Source of the DNA: Legionella genomosp. 1
GTDB lineage: Bacteria > Pseudomonadota > Gammaproteobacteria > Legionellales > Legionellaceae
DNA: 15,169 nucleotides
Direction of reading: 5' to 3'
Assembly (NCBI GenBank): GCA_945901145.1
Contig: CAMDJY010000008.1
Span: 1-15,169, forward strand
Part shown: piece after piece, positions 1 to 6,231 of the stretch
Numbering within the stretch: the stretch's first letter is position 1
Layout of the letters: every line of letters begins with the position of its first letter
The notes under the pieces: generated by a model
Told to the model about the DNA's origin: nothing
What the model saw: only the letters and a program-made list of their open reading frames with translations
Databases searched by the model: none
Program-made: the position numbers and the translations under genes

Positions 1-291
1 AATTTTTAATCGACCTGTTTTTTTGGGTGATAGCAGAACCGTCCATTGACTGATATTTTCTATTTGACCATTCATCACTGATGTTGAAACAAGGTGTTCG
101 GTTGAATTAATTTCAAAGTCGTTTTGTAAAGGAATTAAATCAGGTAAACCTCCAGTTGTCGGTCCATTGATGGTGAGCGTTAAACGAAAAGTTTCACCAA
201 ATTTGACATCCTGCTGAGAGACTTCTGCGTCAATTGCACTAAAGCTTGCTGAGCATTGCAATAATAAGAGCCACAATAAAAAAAATCTCAT
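1..291 (-). CDS. batD: BatD-like protein, N-terminal part (cut by window edge)
   Basis: The first 97 codons of a gene that continues past the left edge. Translation gives a Sec signal peptide (MRFFLLWLLLLQCSASFSAI) followed by a beta-rich segment with the BatD pattern: FGETFRLTLTINGP, then a PDL..L..DFEI stretch, then NGQIENISQWTVLLSPKKTG. BatD (oxygen-tolerance family) proteins are periplasmic, inner-membrane-anchored, and usually several hundred residues with a late membrane segment, which is not visible here. The ATG (291-289) overlaps the TGA of the preceding TPR gene in an ATGA arrangement, so coupled translation is likely. The family has no known enzymatic activity and probably forms a complex with the upstream VWA and TPR proteins. 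The assignment rests on sequence pattern plus operon position. Confidence 0.85.
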   Translation of the reverse strand, partial: MRFFLLWLLLLQCSASFSAIDAEVSQQDVKFGETFRLTLTINGPTTGGLPDLIPLQNDFEINSTEHLVSTSVMNGQIENISQWTVLLSPKKTGRLKI

Positions 292-950
292 GAGTCCTCC
301 TGTTCCATTCGTCTTAGATGATCTCTCAGAAATTTTTGTCTTAGTAAGCCACCTGGATCGTCTGGTATCATTTTCAGTAATTGCTCATTGGCTTGTTGTT
401 CGCGCTGAGATTTAGTTTTTTGTGGCTGGTCCTGAGGCTTTTGGTCTTTGGGCTTTTGGTCTTTGGGCTTTTGGTCTTGAGGCTTTTGGTCCTGAGGCTT
501 TTGGTCTTGATGCTTTTGGTCTTGGGGCTTTTGGTCCTGAGGCTTCTGGTCTTGGGGTTTTTCTTCTTTTTTTAACAGTGATTCGACGATGGCGCGGTTA
601 TCTCGGGTGTCTTGATCTTTTGGCCTGAGTGCTAAGCTTTGATCATATGCTTTTAGTGCTGCTTCATATTGACCTAGTTGGGCTAATGCATTGCCTTGAT
701 TATAATAACCGTCTGCGGTTTTAAGTTTTGCATAGGTTTCACTGGCGCGGGTGTAATCTTTTGCACGAAATGCTGCTGTAGCTTGCCATGCTGAGTCTGC
801 AAATGTTTTTTGTGCTTCAGTAAATTGGTTTTTTTGCATCAAACGATACGCTTGTTGATTGCGGGTCAGCCATAGGTCTTGCCATGACCAAGCGTAAGCG
901 GATGAGACAAAGCTTAAACTCATTAAACTGGCACAGATCCAATGTTTCAT
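288..950 (-). CDS. batC: BatC-like periplasmic TPR protein with pentapeptide repeat tail
   Basis: A 220-residue protein with a Sec signal peptide (residues 1-20, ending AYA). The segment WSWQDLWLTRNQQAYRLM and the WQATAAFRAKDY motif are typical of the TPR module that follows the second VWA domain in Bat operons, where it is often fused to it; here it is a separate gene. TPR-like helices span about 45-127, including YNQGNALAQLGQYEAALKAYD. Residues 131-175 are nine copies of K-P/H-Q/K-D-Q, a low-complexity hydrophilic linker, followed by the conserved C-terminal PDDPGGLLRQKFLRDHLRR tail. The ATG overlaps the TGA of the BatB gene (ATGA) and its own stop overlaps the BatD start. It is expected to act as a periplasmic scaffold joining BatA/BatB to BatD. 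The family call is firm; the mechanism is unknown. Confidence 0.88.
   Translation of the reverse strand: MKHWICASLMSLSFVSSAYAWSWQDLWLTRNQQAYRLMQKNQFTEAQKTFADSAWQATAAFRAKDYTRASETYAKLKTADGYYNQGNALAQLGQYEAALKAYDQSLALRPKDQDTRDNRAIVESLLKKEEKPQDQKPQDQKPQDQKHQDQKPQDQKPQDQKPKDQKPKDQKPQDQPQKTKSQREQQANEQLLKMIPDDPGGLLRQKFLRDHLRRMEQEDS
426..560. repeat. 15-bp in-frame tandem repeat, nine units, inside batC
   Basis: Nine consecutive 15-base units read on the plus strand as variants of TTGGTCTTGAGGCTT, starting at 426, 441, 456, 471, 486, 501, 516, 531 and 546. On the coding (minus) strand each encodes KPQDQ; the units at 441 and 456 are identical to each other and encode KPKDQ, and the unit at 501 encodes KHQDQ. 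Other differences are silent (CTG/TTG, GAG/GGG). Length changes by whole units would keep the frame and only alter linker length. The lack of stop codons in other frames here follows from the repeat, not from real genes. Confidence 0.95.
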
Positions 951-1879
951 GCTCGAATCCTCTCAAGCATGCCGCGTCTAAACAGTGGTAGTAATAACAG
1001 CATGCTAAGTAATAAAAACCAACGGCCATCATCTCTCCATACGGGCATATCTTGATTTTTTTGTGCTTGATATGAGCCATGATGTTGGGTGAATTGAATC
1101 CAATGTTGAATATCATCTGTGGTTTCAGTAAATTCAATAAGATACCCAGAACCTGCTTTTGCAAAAGTCTCAAATAATAAATTGATTTTGTCTTTGGGTA
1201 ATATGGGGAGGATGGAGGTTTGTATCTTATGATTTGCCAATATTTTTGCCTGATCAATTGCTTCGGGAGAAGGAGTTTCTGCTGTTAAAACCAGAATCTG
1301 TCCTGAGGCCATTCGCGCCTGTTTTAATAATCGTTGTGCTTCTATTAATGCCAGCTCCAACTGATTGCCATCAACTGGCATGATATTGGGTGTTAATGCA
1401 GCGATTAGGGCATCAATGGTTTGTCCATCATGGGTGAGGGGTGATACGACAAAGGCTTCTTTTGTATAGACAATTAATCCAAATTGCCCAATGTCTTGTT
1501 GTCGCAATAGATCTCTTAATTTAAATTTTGCACGTTGTAGTCGACTGGGCTTGATGTCTTGAGCAAGCATGGTATTTGATAAATCAAGCACTAAGATGCG
1601 CGCTTGTTGCGGTTGATAGATGGGGACAGGTAATTTAATGTAGGCGATGCCTGCGAGGCTGATGATCAAGCAAAAAAGACTCGCCACGAGCATGCTGATA
1701 AATAGTCGATAATGCAAGGATGATTGGGTTTGTACGAGATATTTTAGTAGGTGTTCATCGCATATTCGACGCCAGGTGTGAAAAGCTTTGGTATGACGAA
1801 ATAAAGAAAAACTTAAGTATAGAATAGGGAAAAATAATAATAGCCAGTAAGGACGCAAAAAATGTAGAGTTCCAATCAT
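947..1879 (-). CDS. batB: BatB-like VWA-domain inner-membrane protein
   Basis: A 310-residue VWA protein of the Bat family. Membrane segments are predicted near 11-27 and 58-80, and a third near 287-300 anchors the C-terminus, which ends in basic residues. The VWA domain lies between, opening with RILVLDLSNTMLAQDIKPSR, the classic BatB pattern. The MIDAS metal site looks partly degenerate: D99-x-S101-x-T103 is close to DxSxS, but the loop Thr/Ser is replaced (PVDGNQLELAL) and the usual LTDG Asp is replaced (LTAE, 198-201). Start and stop both overlap neighbours by 4 bases (ATGA), so expression should be tied to BatA and BatC. The likely role is as a membrane component of the MoxR-linked Bat complex. 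It could be structural rather than a metal-dependent ligand binder. Confidence 0.9.
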   Translation of the reverse strand: MIGTLHFLRPYWLLLFFPILYLSFSLFRHTKAFHTWRRICDEHLLKYLVQTQSSLHYRLFISMLVASLFCLIISLAGIAYIKLPVPIYQPQQARILVLDLSNTMLAQDIKPSRLQRAKFKLRDLLRQQDIGQFGLIVYTKEAFVVSPLTHDGQTIDALIAALTPNIMPVDGNQLELALIEAQRLLKQARMASGQILVLTAETPSPEAIDQAKILANHKIQTSILPILPKDKINLLFETFAKAGSGYLIEFTETTDDIQHWIQFTQHHGSYQAQKNQDMPVWRDDGRWFLLLSMLLLLPLFRRGMLERIRA

Positions 1880-2892
1880 AGGCTACCTCTTTTTCGAATT
1901 GGAAGGGTTGTGCGCAGGGTTTTGAAGATGCCGGTTTCGTGGAGTAGCCCACCACATAGTATGAAAAAAGCGAATGCGAGGGGCCAAGGGTAGGCTTCAT
2001 ACAGGGGGCGAATTTGTGTTTTTTCTTGTTGCACGGTTTCGATTTGATTGATCAGTGCATAAATGCGTTGTAATGAAGCAGGATCTGTTGCACGAAAGTA
2101 ACGGCCGCCAGTTATTTTTGCAATATTTTTTAACGCTTCTTCATCAAGCTCCCCACCTTGTCCCATCATGGGTAGAAAGAGATTGCCTATGCCATTTTGA
2201 TTGCTGCCCAATCCAATGGTATAGATTTTTATTGATTCTTGTTGCGCAAGCTCAGCGGCTTTTACTGGAGATAATACGCCTGCATTGTTCATGCCATCGG
2301 TTAATAAAATAATGACTCTGCCCTGTTTTTCTGCATAGTTTAAATGTTTAACGGCAAGACCAATGGCATCTCCCAAAGAAGTCGCTTGGCCGGCGAGGCC
2401 GACACTTGCATCTTGCAGTCTAAGTAAGACATTCTGTCTATCATAAGTGAGCGGTGTTTGTAGATAAGCGCGCGTACCGAAGAGAATTAAACCCATTTTA
2501 TCGCCCGAGCGATGCTCTACAAAAGTTTCTGCTGCATGTTTAACGACAGTGAGCCTTGGGTATCTCTGTCCTTGCCAAATCATGTCATTGATCGCCATAC
2601 TGCCGGATATATCAAGTGCTAGAAAAATATTATGACCTTCATGGTTTTGTGGTTCTGGTTCTCCAACCCATCTTGGTCCGGCTAAGGCGAAAACCAACAG
2701 GAGCCACGCAAGCATTAACCATATGGGTGGCAGAGTAGATAGTGTATGCTTTTCTGAAATTGTGCTTAATCTATCAAAAAAAGGAACTTTTAACGCTTGT
2801 TGTGCTTGATGCTCAGCGCGTGGCCAAAAAAACCAAATCATCATTGGTAAAAAAATGCCAACTAATGCCCATGGTGTCGCTAGCTCAAACAT
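1876..2892 (-). CDS. batA: BatA-like VWA-domain inner-membrane protein
   Basis: A 338-residue protein with the standard BatA layout: a membrane segment at about 8-23, a second at 55-72, a VWA domain from about 88 to 285, and a C-terminal membrane segment near 303-318. The MIDAS is complete: D94-I-S96-G-S98 followed by M, the loop Thr in GQATSLGDAIG (T171), and D199 in ILLTDGMNNAG. The domain ends with TGGRYFRATDPASL, usual for this family. A strong ribosome binding site (GGAGG) sits just upstream of the ATG and inside the end of the DUF4381 gene, which it overlaps by 13 bases. Its TGA overlaps the BatB start. VWA proteins paired with MoxR ATPases are thought to guide the ATPase to substrates; no substrate can be named from sequence. 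Confidence 0.93.
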   Translation of the reverse strand: MFELATPWALVGIFLPMMIWFFWPRAEHQAQQALKVPFFDRLSTISEKHTLSTLPPIWLMLAWLLLVFALAGPRWVGEPEPQNHEGHNIFLALDISGSMAINDMIWQGQRYPRLTVVKHAAETFVEHRSGDKMGLILFGTRAYLQTPLTYDRQNVLLRLQDASVGLAGQATSLGDAIGLAVKHLNYAEKQGRVIILLTDGMNNAGVLSPVKAAELAQQESIKIYTIGLGSNQNGIGNLFLPMMGQGGELDEEALKNIAKITGGRYFRATDPASLQRIYALINQIETVQQEKTQIRPLYEAYPWPLAFAFFILCGGLLHETGIFKTLRTTLPIRKRGSL

Positions 2893-3356
2893 CGATGCCT
2901 CCGTTGTTTAATCCAAGCGTTGGCCAGAGAAAATAGAGGGTTGAGATCGTGGGTTGCTTCTGGATAAAACGGGGATTCTAACAAGGCGAAGCGTGCAGAT
3001 TCAATATCGAGCGCTTTGCCTGTTTGGCTTAAAAATAACAGCCAGGCTTCGCCTTGTAATCCAGCAATTGTATGACGTTCATAGTAAAAAAGTGCAACTT
3101 GTTTGAGCAAAGTAGAAATCTCACTTGCAATCAGGTGCGATGATGCTTGGTTTTCATAAGCTTGTCTTAAAGCTTTGAGTTTTTGGCGTGCTTCGTGTTT
3201 GATTTTGATTGAAGTTTTGTAACGATAAAAAATGAATAAACATAGTAAGAACACTAGTAAACAAGCAATTAAGCCATAATAACCGGGGGCTAACGGCCAC
3301 CAGGAAATGGGGGTAGGCAGATGTATATCATGGAGATTATTTAAAGCGTTAGCCAT
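2880..3356 (-). CDS. DUF4381 single-pass membrane protein of the Bat operon
   Basis: A 158-residue protein starting MANALNNLHDIHLPTPISWW, followed by PLAPGYYG and one membrane segment at about 25-45, then a basic, helical cytoplasmic region with the ERHTIAGLQGEAWLLFL motif. The IHLP..ISWWPLAPG signature is characteristic of DUF4381 proteins, found almost only between the DUF58 and VWA genes of MoxR operons. An in-frame ATG exists 45 bases upstream (3401), but the start at 3356 is preferred: it has an AAGGAGA site at ideal spacing, and the family motif begins right after it. It overlaps the end of the DUF58 gene by 8 bases and the start of BatA by 13. The function is unknown; it probably ties the cytoplasmic MoxR/DUF58 parts to the membrane complex. 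Confidence 0.9.
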   Translation of the reverse strand: MANALNNLHDIHLPTPISWWPLAPGYYGLIACLLVFLLCLFIFYRYKTSIKIKHEARQKLKALRQAYENQASSHLIASEISTLLKQVALFYYERHTIAGLQGEAWLLFLSQTGKALDIESARFALLESPFYPEATHDLNPLFSLANAWIKQRRHRCLS

Positions 3357-4263
3357 GTAATCTCCTTGGAAAAGTTTGATGAACAAGCAAGGGAAGATCA
3401 TGGGTCGTTGTTACTTGAATATATTGTATCGCCAGACGATTAAATTGTGCTTGCAGTGTGTCAGCACGTGTTTGGCAGGTTTGAAGATACGCCGATACAA
3501 CGTTTTCATTTGTGGTATCTAATCCTAATGTTTTTATGCCATTGGTCATCGGGTAAAAGCCAGATTCAGGGGGGGCTAATTCAAGTAAATCGCATATATG
3601 ATAGGCTAAAACATCATGATGACTGCGAAAGCGACTGAGATGCTGTTGTGCACTTTCGTTCATTGTGTAAAAGTCACTGATTAAAACAATTAAACTGCCA
3701 GGTTTTGTAATACGACGTAAACGCAGAAGTGCGTCTTGAAGTGCTTGGGGTCTATCTTTATGCTGTTGTCTGGCAAAATGTGTTGTATGTTCGGCAAGCG
3801 ATGCGAGTAATGGTAAGACCCCATGCTCTCGACCTTTAGGTACAAATTCATGATGGACGGTTGATGAAAAGGTGAGGCCACCAACACGGTCCCCTTGCTT
3901 ATCTGCGGCCCAGGCAATTAAGCTTGCCAATTGCGCTGCAATGAATGATTTAAATGCAACACGTGTACCAAAATACATAGATGGATTAAAATCAACTAAA
4001 ATCACAACGGGTCTCTCGCGTTCCTCTTCATATAATTTAATATGAGGACGTCCGGTACGTGCGGTGATTCTCCATTCCATATGACGAATTTCATCTCCTG
4101 ATTGATAATTGCGTACATCTGTAAAATCCATCCCTCGACCGCGAGCTTTGAGGCAATGGCTGCCTACCAATGAAGTTGCTGCAGAGGTCCGATGCTGTGA
4201 TGTATTGGTCAATCGTCTGAGTGCAATTAATTCTGGAAGTGTTGCTATGATGCCTTGAGCCAT
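3349..4263 (-). CDS. DUF58 family protein (VWA-like fold) of the MoxR operon
   Basis: A 304-residue soluble protein with the DUF58 core: GRGMDFTDVRNYQSGDEIRH then MEWRITARTG and IKLYEEERERPV (about 42-86). This leads into a VWA-like domain that begins VVILVDFNPSMYFGT (87-100) and contains LISDFYT near 194-200. The VWA metal motif DxSxS appears here as D91-x-N93-x-S95, an Asn replacing the first Ser. It lies 14 bases downstream of the MoxR gene with a weak GAGG site, and its end overlaps the next gene. DUF58 proteins are standard partners of MoxR ATPases, probably cytoplasmic adaptors or substrates. No membrane segment is seen. The family is certain; the precise role is not known. Confidence 0.93.
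   Translation of the reverse strand: MAQGIIATLPELIALRRLTNTSQHRTSAATSLVGSHCLKARGRGMDFTDVRNYQSGDEIRHMEWRITARTGRPHIKLYEEERERPVVILVDFNPSMYFGTRVAFKSFIAAQLASLIAWAADKQGDRVGGLTFSSTVHHEFVPKGREHGVLPLLASLAEHTTHFARQQHKDRPQALQDALLRLRRITKPGSLIVLISDFYTMNESAQQHLSRFRSHHDVLAYHICDLLELAPPESGFYPMTNGIKTLGLDTTNENVVSAYLQTCQTRADTLQAQFNRLAIQYIQVTTTHDLPLLVHQTFPRRLHG
3361..3367 (-). promoter_or_regulatory. Ribosome binding site of the DUF4381 gene
   Basis: On the minus strand AAGGAGA lies four bases before the ATG at 3356, inside the last codons of the DUF58 gene. It decides the start of the DUF4381 gene over the longer in-frame ATG at 3401. Confidence 0.75.
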
Positions 4264-4277
4264 GAAAATGCCTCGTT

Positions 4278-5270
4278 TTAAGGTAAGGCCACCAAACGGA
4301 GCAGTTCATCGATGAAGGCGTCACTGTCGATGCCTTCGGCTTCAGCTTCGAATGTTAAAAGAATTCGATGGCGTAGAACATCGTGGGCGATGACATGAAT
4401 ATCCTCTGGTGTGACGTAATTTCGTCCCGCCAGCCAGGCATGGGCTTTTGCGCATCGATCAATAGCAATGGTCGCACGTGGGCTTGACCCAAAACGCAGC
4501 CAATGTGAAAGTTTTTCGCTGTATGGTAACGGGTTTCTTGTTGCAATAATTAATTTAACGATATATTGGGTGAGTGCATCACTCGTATGGACATTTAAGA
4601 CTTCGCGTCTTGCCGCGAATAATATCTCTTGAGGCAGTGGTTGAATGGGATTGCCTGTGTTTTTTTTATTTTGGTCCAATAAGCTCATCGCTTCATCACG
4701 TGCAAGCTTAAGAATATATTGTTCTACGTCGGCTTGTGGGTAGCCAATTTTGACGTACATTAAGAATCGATCAAGTTGTGCTTCAGGCAGAGGATAAGTG
4801 CCTTCTTGCTCGATGGGGTTTTGAGTAGCCATCACTAAAAACAGCGGTGGTAGCGGGTATGTTTTGCCGCCGATTGTGACTTGCCGTTCTGCCATGGCTT
4901 CTAGTAGGGCAGATTGCACTTTTGCAGGTGCACGATTGATTTCGTCTGTGAGCAGAATCTCATGAAAGATCGGGCCTGGTTGAAACACAAAGGAGCCATC
5001 TTCAGGACGATACACATCTGTTCCTGTTAAATCCCCGGGGAGTAAATCAGGGGTGAATTGAATTCTTTGAAAATGCCCCTCCACGCCCAAGGCCAAAGCT
5101 TTAACTGCCCGAGTTTTAGCAAGTCCGGGGGCGCCTTCGACCAGCAGATGGCCGTCCGCGAGCAGGGCGATTAATAAGCGTGATATAAGATTGGTCTGGC
5201 CCAAAACTTGTGAATGTAAGTACTCGTTGAGTTCTAGAATATGTTGTCTAATATTGTTTGGCAAAGACAT
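4278..5270 (-). CDS. moxR: MoxR family AAA+ ATPase
   Basis: A 330-residue cytoplasmic ATPase of normal family length. Visible motifs are Walker A GAPGLAKT (46-53), the family segment RIQFTPDLLPGDLTGTDVY (69-87), Walker B LLTDE (106-110) followed by INRAPAKVQSALLEAMAER, sensor 1 ATQNP (148-152), the arginine finger in LDRF (R168), and sensor 2 in GSSPRA (R265). All catalytic residues are present, so it should hydrolyse ATP. MoxR proteins act as chaperone-like ATPases that mature or load cofactors into targets through VWA partners; here those partners are DUF58, BatA and BatB downstream. The ATG at 5270 has a GGGAG site about eight bases upstream. It follows the cold-shock gene by 25 bases and is probably in the same transcript. 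Confidence 0.96.
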   Translation of the reverse strand: MSLPNNIRQHILELNEYLHSQVLGQTNLISRLLIALLADGHLLVEGAPGLAKTRAVKALALGVEGHFQRIQFTPDLLPGDLTGTDVYRPEDGSFVFQPGPIFHEILLTDEINRAPAKVQSALLEAMAERQVTIGGKTYPLPPLFLVMATQNPIEQEGTYPLPEAQLDRFLMYVKIGYPQADVEQYILKLARDEAMSLLDQNKKNTGNPIQPLPQEILFAARREVLNVHTSDALTQYIVKLIIATRNPLPYSEKLSHWLRFGSSPRATIAIDRCAKAHAWLAGRNYVTPEDIHVIAHDVLRHRILLTFEAEAEGIDSDAFIDELLRLVALP

Positions 5271-5295
5271 TTAAATACTCCCTGAAATGAACAAA

Positions 5296-5553
5296 TTACA
5301 ACAATTCAATCTTATCAGCTTGAGGACCTTTTTTACCTTGAGTGATTACAAATGCGACCTTAATCCCATCGCGCAATGCTTTAAAATCTTCTCCTCGTGC
5401 TGAAGATGCGTGAAAAAAATACTCCTGATTGCCTGTAACGATAAACCCAAAACGTTTTTTTCTATCAAAAAATTTAATAACACCTTGTTGTTTTTGACCT
5501 TGTCGACCTGAAAAAATTCGTCGTAAGGATTGAACGATTGCCTTAATACTCAT
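5296..5553 (-). CDS. Cold-shock-domain protein with basic N-terminal extension
   Basis: An 85-residue protein. Residues 23-85 form a cold-shock domain: QGVIKFFDRKKRFGFI carries RNP1 as KRFGFI (33-38) and EYFFHAS carries RNP2 (44-50). Residues 1-22 are a basic, partly hydrophobic extension (MSIKAIVQSLRRIFSGRQGQ) absent from the typical 65-70 residue CspA-type proteins. RNP1 has Arg where most family members have Gly or an aromatic, and W11 of CspA is Phe here. It probably binds single-stranded RNA or DNA. The stop is 25 bases upstream of the moxR start with no obvious terminator between, so it looks like the first gene of the MoxR/Bat operon. Whether it regulates that operon cannot be judged from sequence. 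Confidence 0.88.
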   Translation of the reverse strand: MSIKAIVQSLRRIFSGRQGQKQQGVIKFFDRKKRFGFIVTGNQEYFFHASSARGEDFKALRDGIKVAFVITQGKKGPQADKIELL

Positions 5554-5611
5554 GTGATTCCTGATTATTTAGTCTCGTTGTGTGTTAAAAACGGGACAAA
5601 GAAATTAGTAG

Positions 5612-5640
5612 ATAATATAATAAAACACACGGCAAAAGTT
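5612..5640 (-). promoter_or_regulatory. Possible promoter of the cold-shock/MoxR/Bat operon
   Basis: In the 123-base gap between rsmD and the cold-shock gene, the minus strand reads AACTTT (5640-5635), a 17-base spacer, then TATTAT (5617-5612). The -10 box is good and the -35 weak, and an overlapping second TATTAT lies at 5622-5617. Transcription would leave a leader of roughly 50 bases before the ATG at 5553. Other alignments are possible in this AT-rich stretch. Confidence 0.35.
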
Positions 5641-5676
5641 TAGCATGAGCCAGCTCTCCCAGCAATAAAAGAGCTT

Positions 5677-6231
5677 TTAATTTTCACGTTTTCGATACAG
5701 CGAATAGGTGACTTGCCCCGCTTTTTTTAATTTTAGTTGTTCCCAAGTGGTTGTTTCGAGTGTGATTTCGTGGGGGGATTCGAGATAAAGTAATCCTCCG
5801 TTTTTAAGAATACGTGCGATATCTTCGATGATCGTCTTGTTATAAAACGTTAAATTTGCAAACGGCGGGTCATAAAATACAAGATCAAATGATGCTTGGT
5901 GCGTATTTTGTATAAAGATACGGATATCTTGGTGTAAAATTTTAAGTTGCTCGGATTGAAATGTTTTAATCTCTTGGCTCAAACATTGATAAGCTGGTTG
6001 CGACATTTCGATAAATGTTACTGACTTAGCGCCTCGCGAAAAGGCTTCAATCCCTAGTGCGCCACTCCCAGCAAACGCATCTAAGCATTCTGCTTCACGG
6101 ATATCATGCATCAACCAATTGAATAGCGTCTCTCTGACACGATCAGGCGTTGGCCTTAAGCCTGCAATCAGCGGAAAAGAGATTTTTTTGCCTCGATACC
6201 GCCCGCCAATGATACGAATCTCTTGATTCAT
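5677..6231 (-). CDS. rsmD: 16S rRNA (guanine(966)-N2)-methyltransferase RsmD
   Basis: A 184-residue Rossmann-fold methyltransferase of normal RsmD length. It begins MNQEIRIIGGRYRGKKISFP, then shows the family hallmark RPTPDRVRETLFNWL (26-40), the SAM-binding motif DAFAGSGALGIEA (51-63), and the catalytic YDPPF (120-124), an N/DPPF/Y motif of N-methyltransferases acting on exocyclic amines. RsmD methylates G966 of 16S rRNA using SAM during small-subunit assembly. Its ATG overlaps the stop of the upstream M16-like gene (ATGA), making it the last gene of a three-gene operon with the two M16 proteins, an arrangement also known in Pseudomonas. Nothing about it looks unusual. Confidence 0.96.
   Translation of the reverse strand: MNQEIRIIGGRYRGKKISFPLIAGLRPTPDRVRETLFNWLMHDIREAECLDAFAGSGALGIEAFSRGAKSVTFIEMSQPAYQCLSQEIKTFQSEQLKILHQDIRIFIQNTHQASFDLVFYDPPFANLTFYNKTIIEDIARILKNGGLLYLESPHEITLETTTWEQLKLKKAGQVTYSLYRKREN

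Noticed and set aside
426..560. Possible CRISPR array
   Set aside because: The 15-base units are directly adjacent with no unique spacers and lie in frame inside a coding gene.
381..628. Plus-strand open frames rich in Leu-Val-Leu or Ala-Phe-Gly-Leu repeats
   Set aside because: They are the antisense reading of the batC tandem repeat, which lacks stops in all frames. The minus-strand frame has a signal peptide, TPR motifs and correct operon overlaps.
3357..3401. Longer N-terminus for the DUF4381 protein starting at 3401
   Set aside because: The added residues show no family match and lie wholly inside the DUF58 gene, while the ATG at 3356 has a strong AAGGAGA site and directly precedes the conserved motif.
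5652..5685. Hairpin AGCTCT (5652-5657) / AGAGCT (5670-5675) followed by TTTTAATTTT on the plus strand, resembling a rho-independent terminator
   Set aside because: No plus-strand gene ends here. On the minus strand, where rsmD ends, the stem is not followed by a T-run and the 12-base loop is large. It is too weak to call as a terminator for rsmD.
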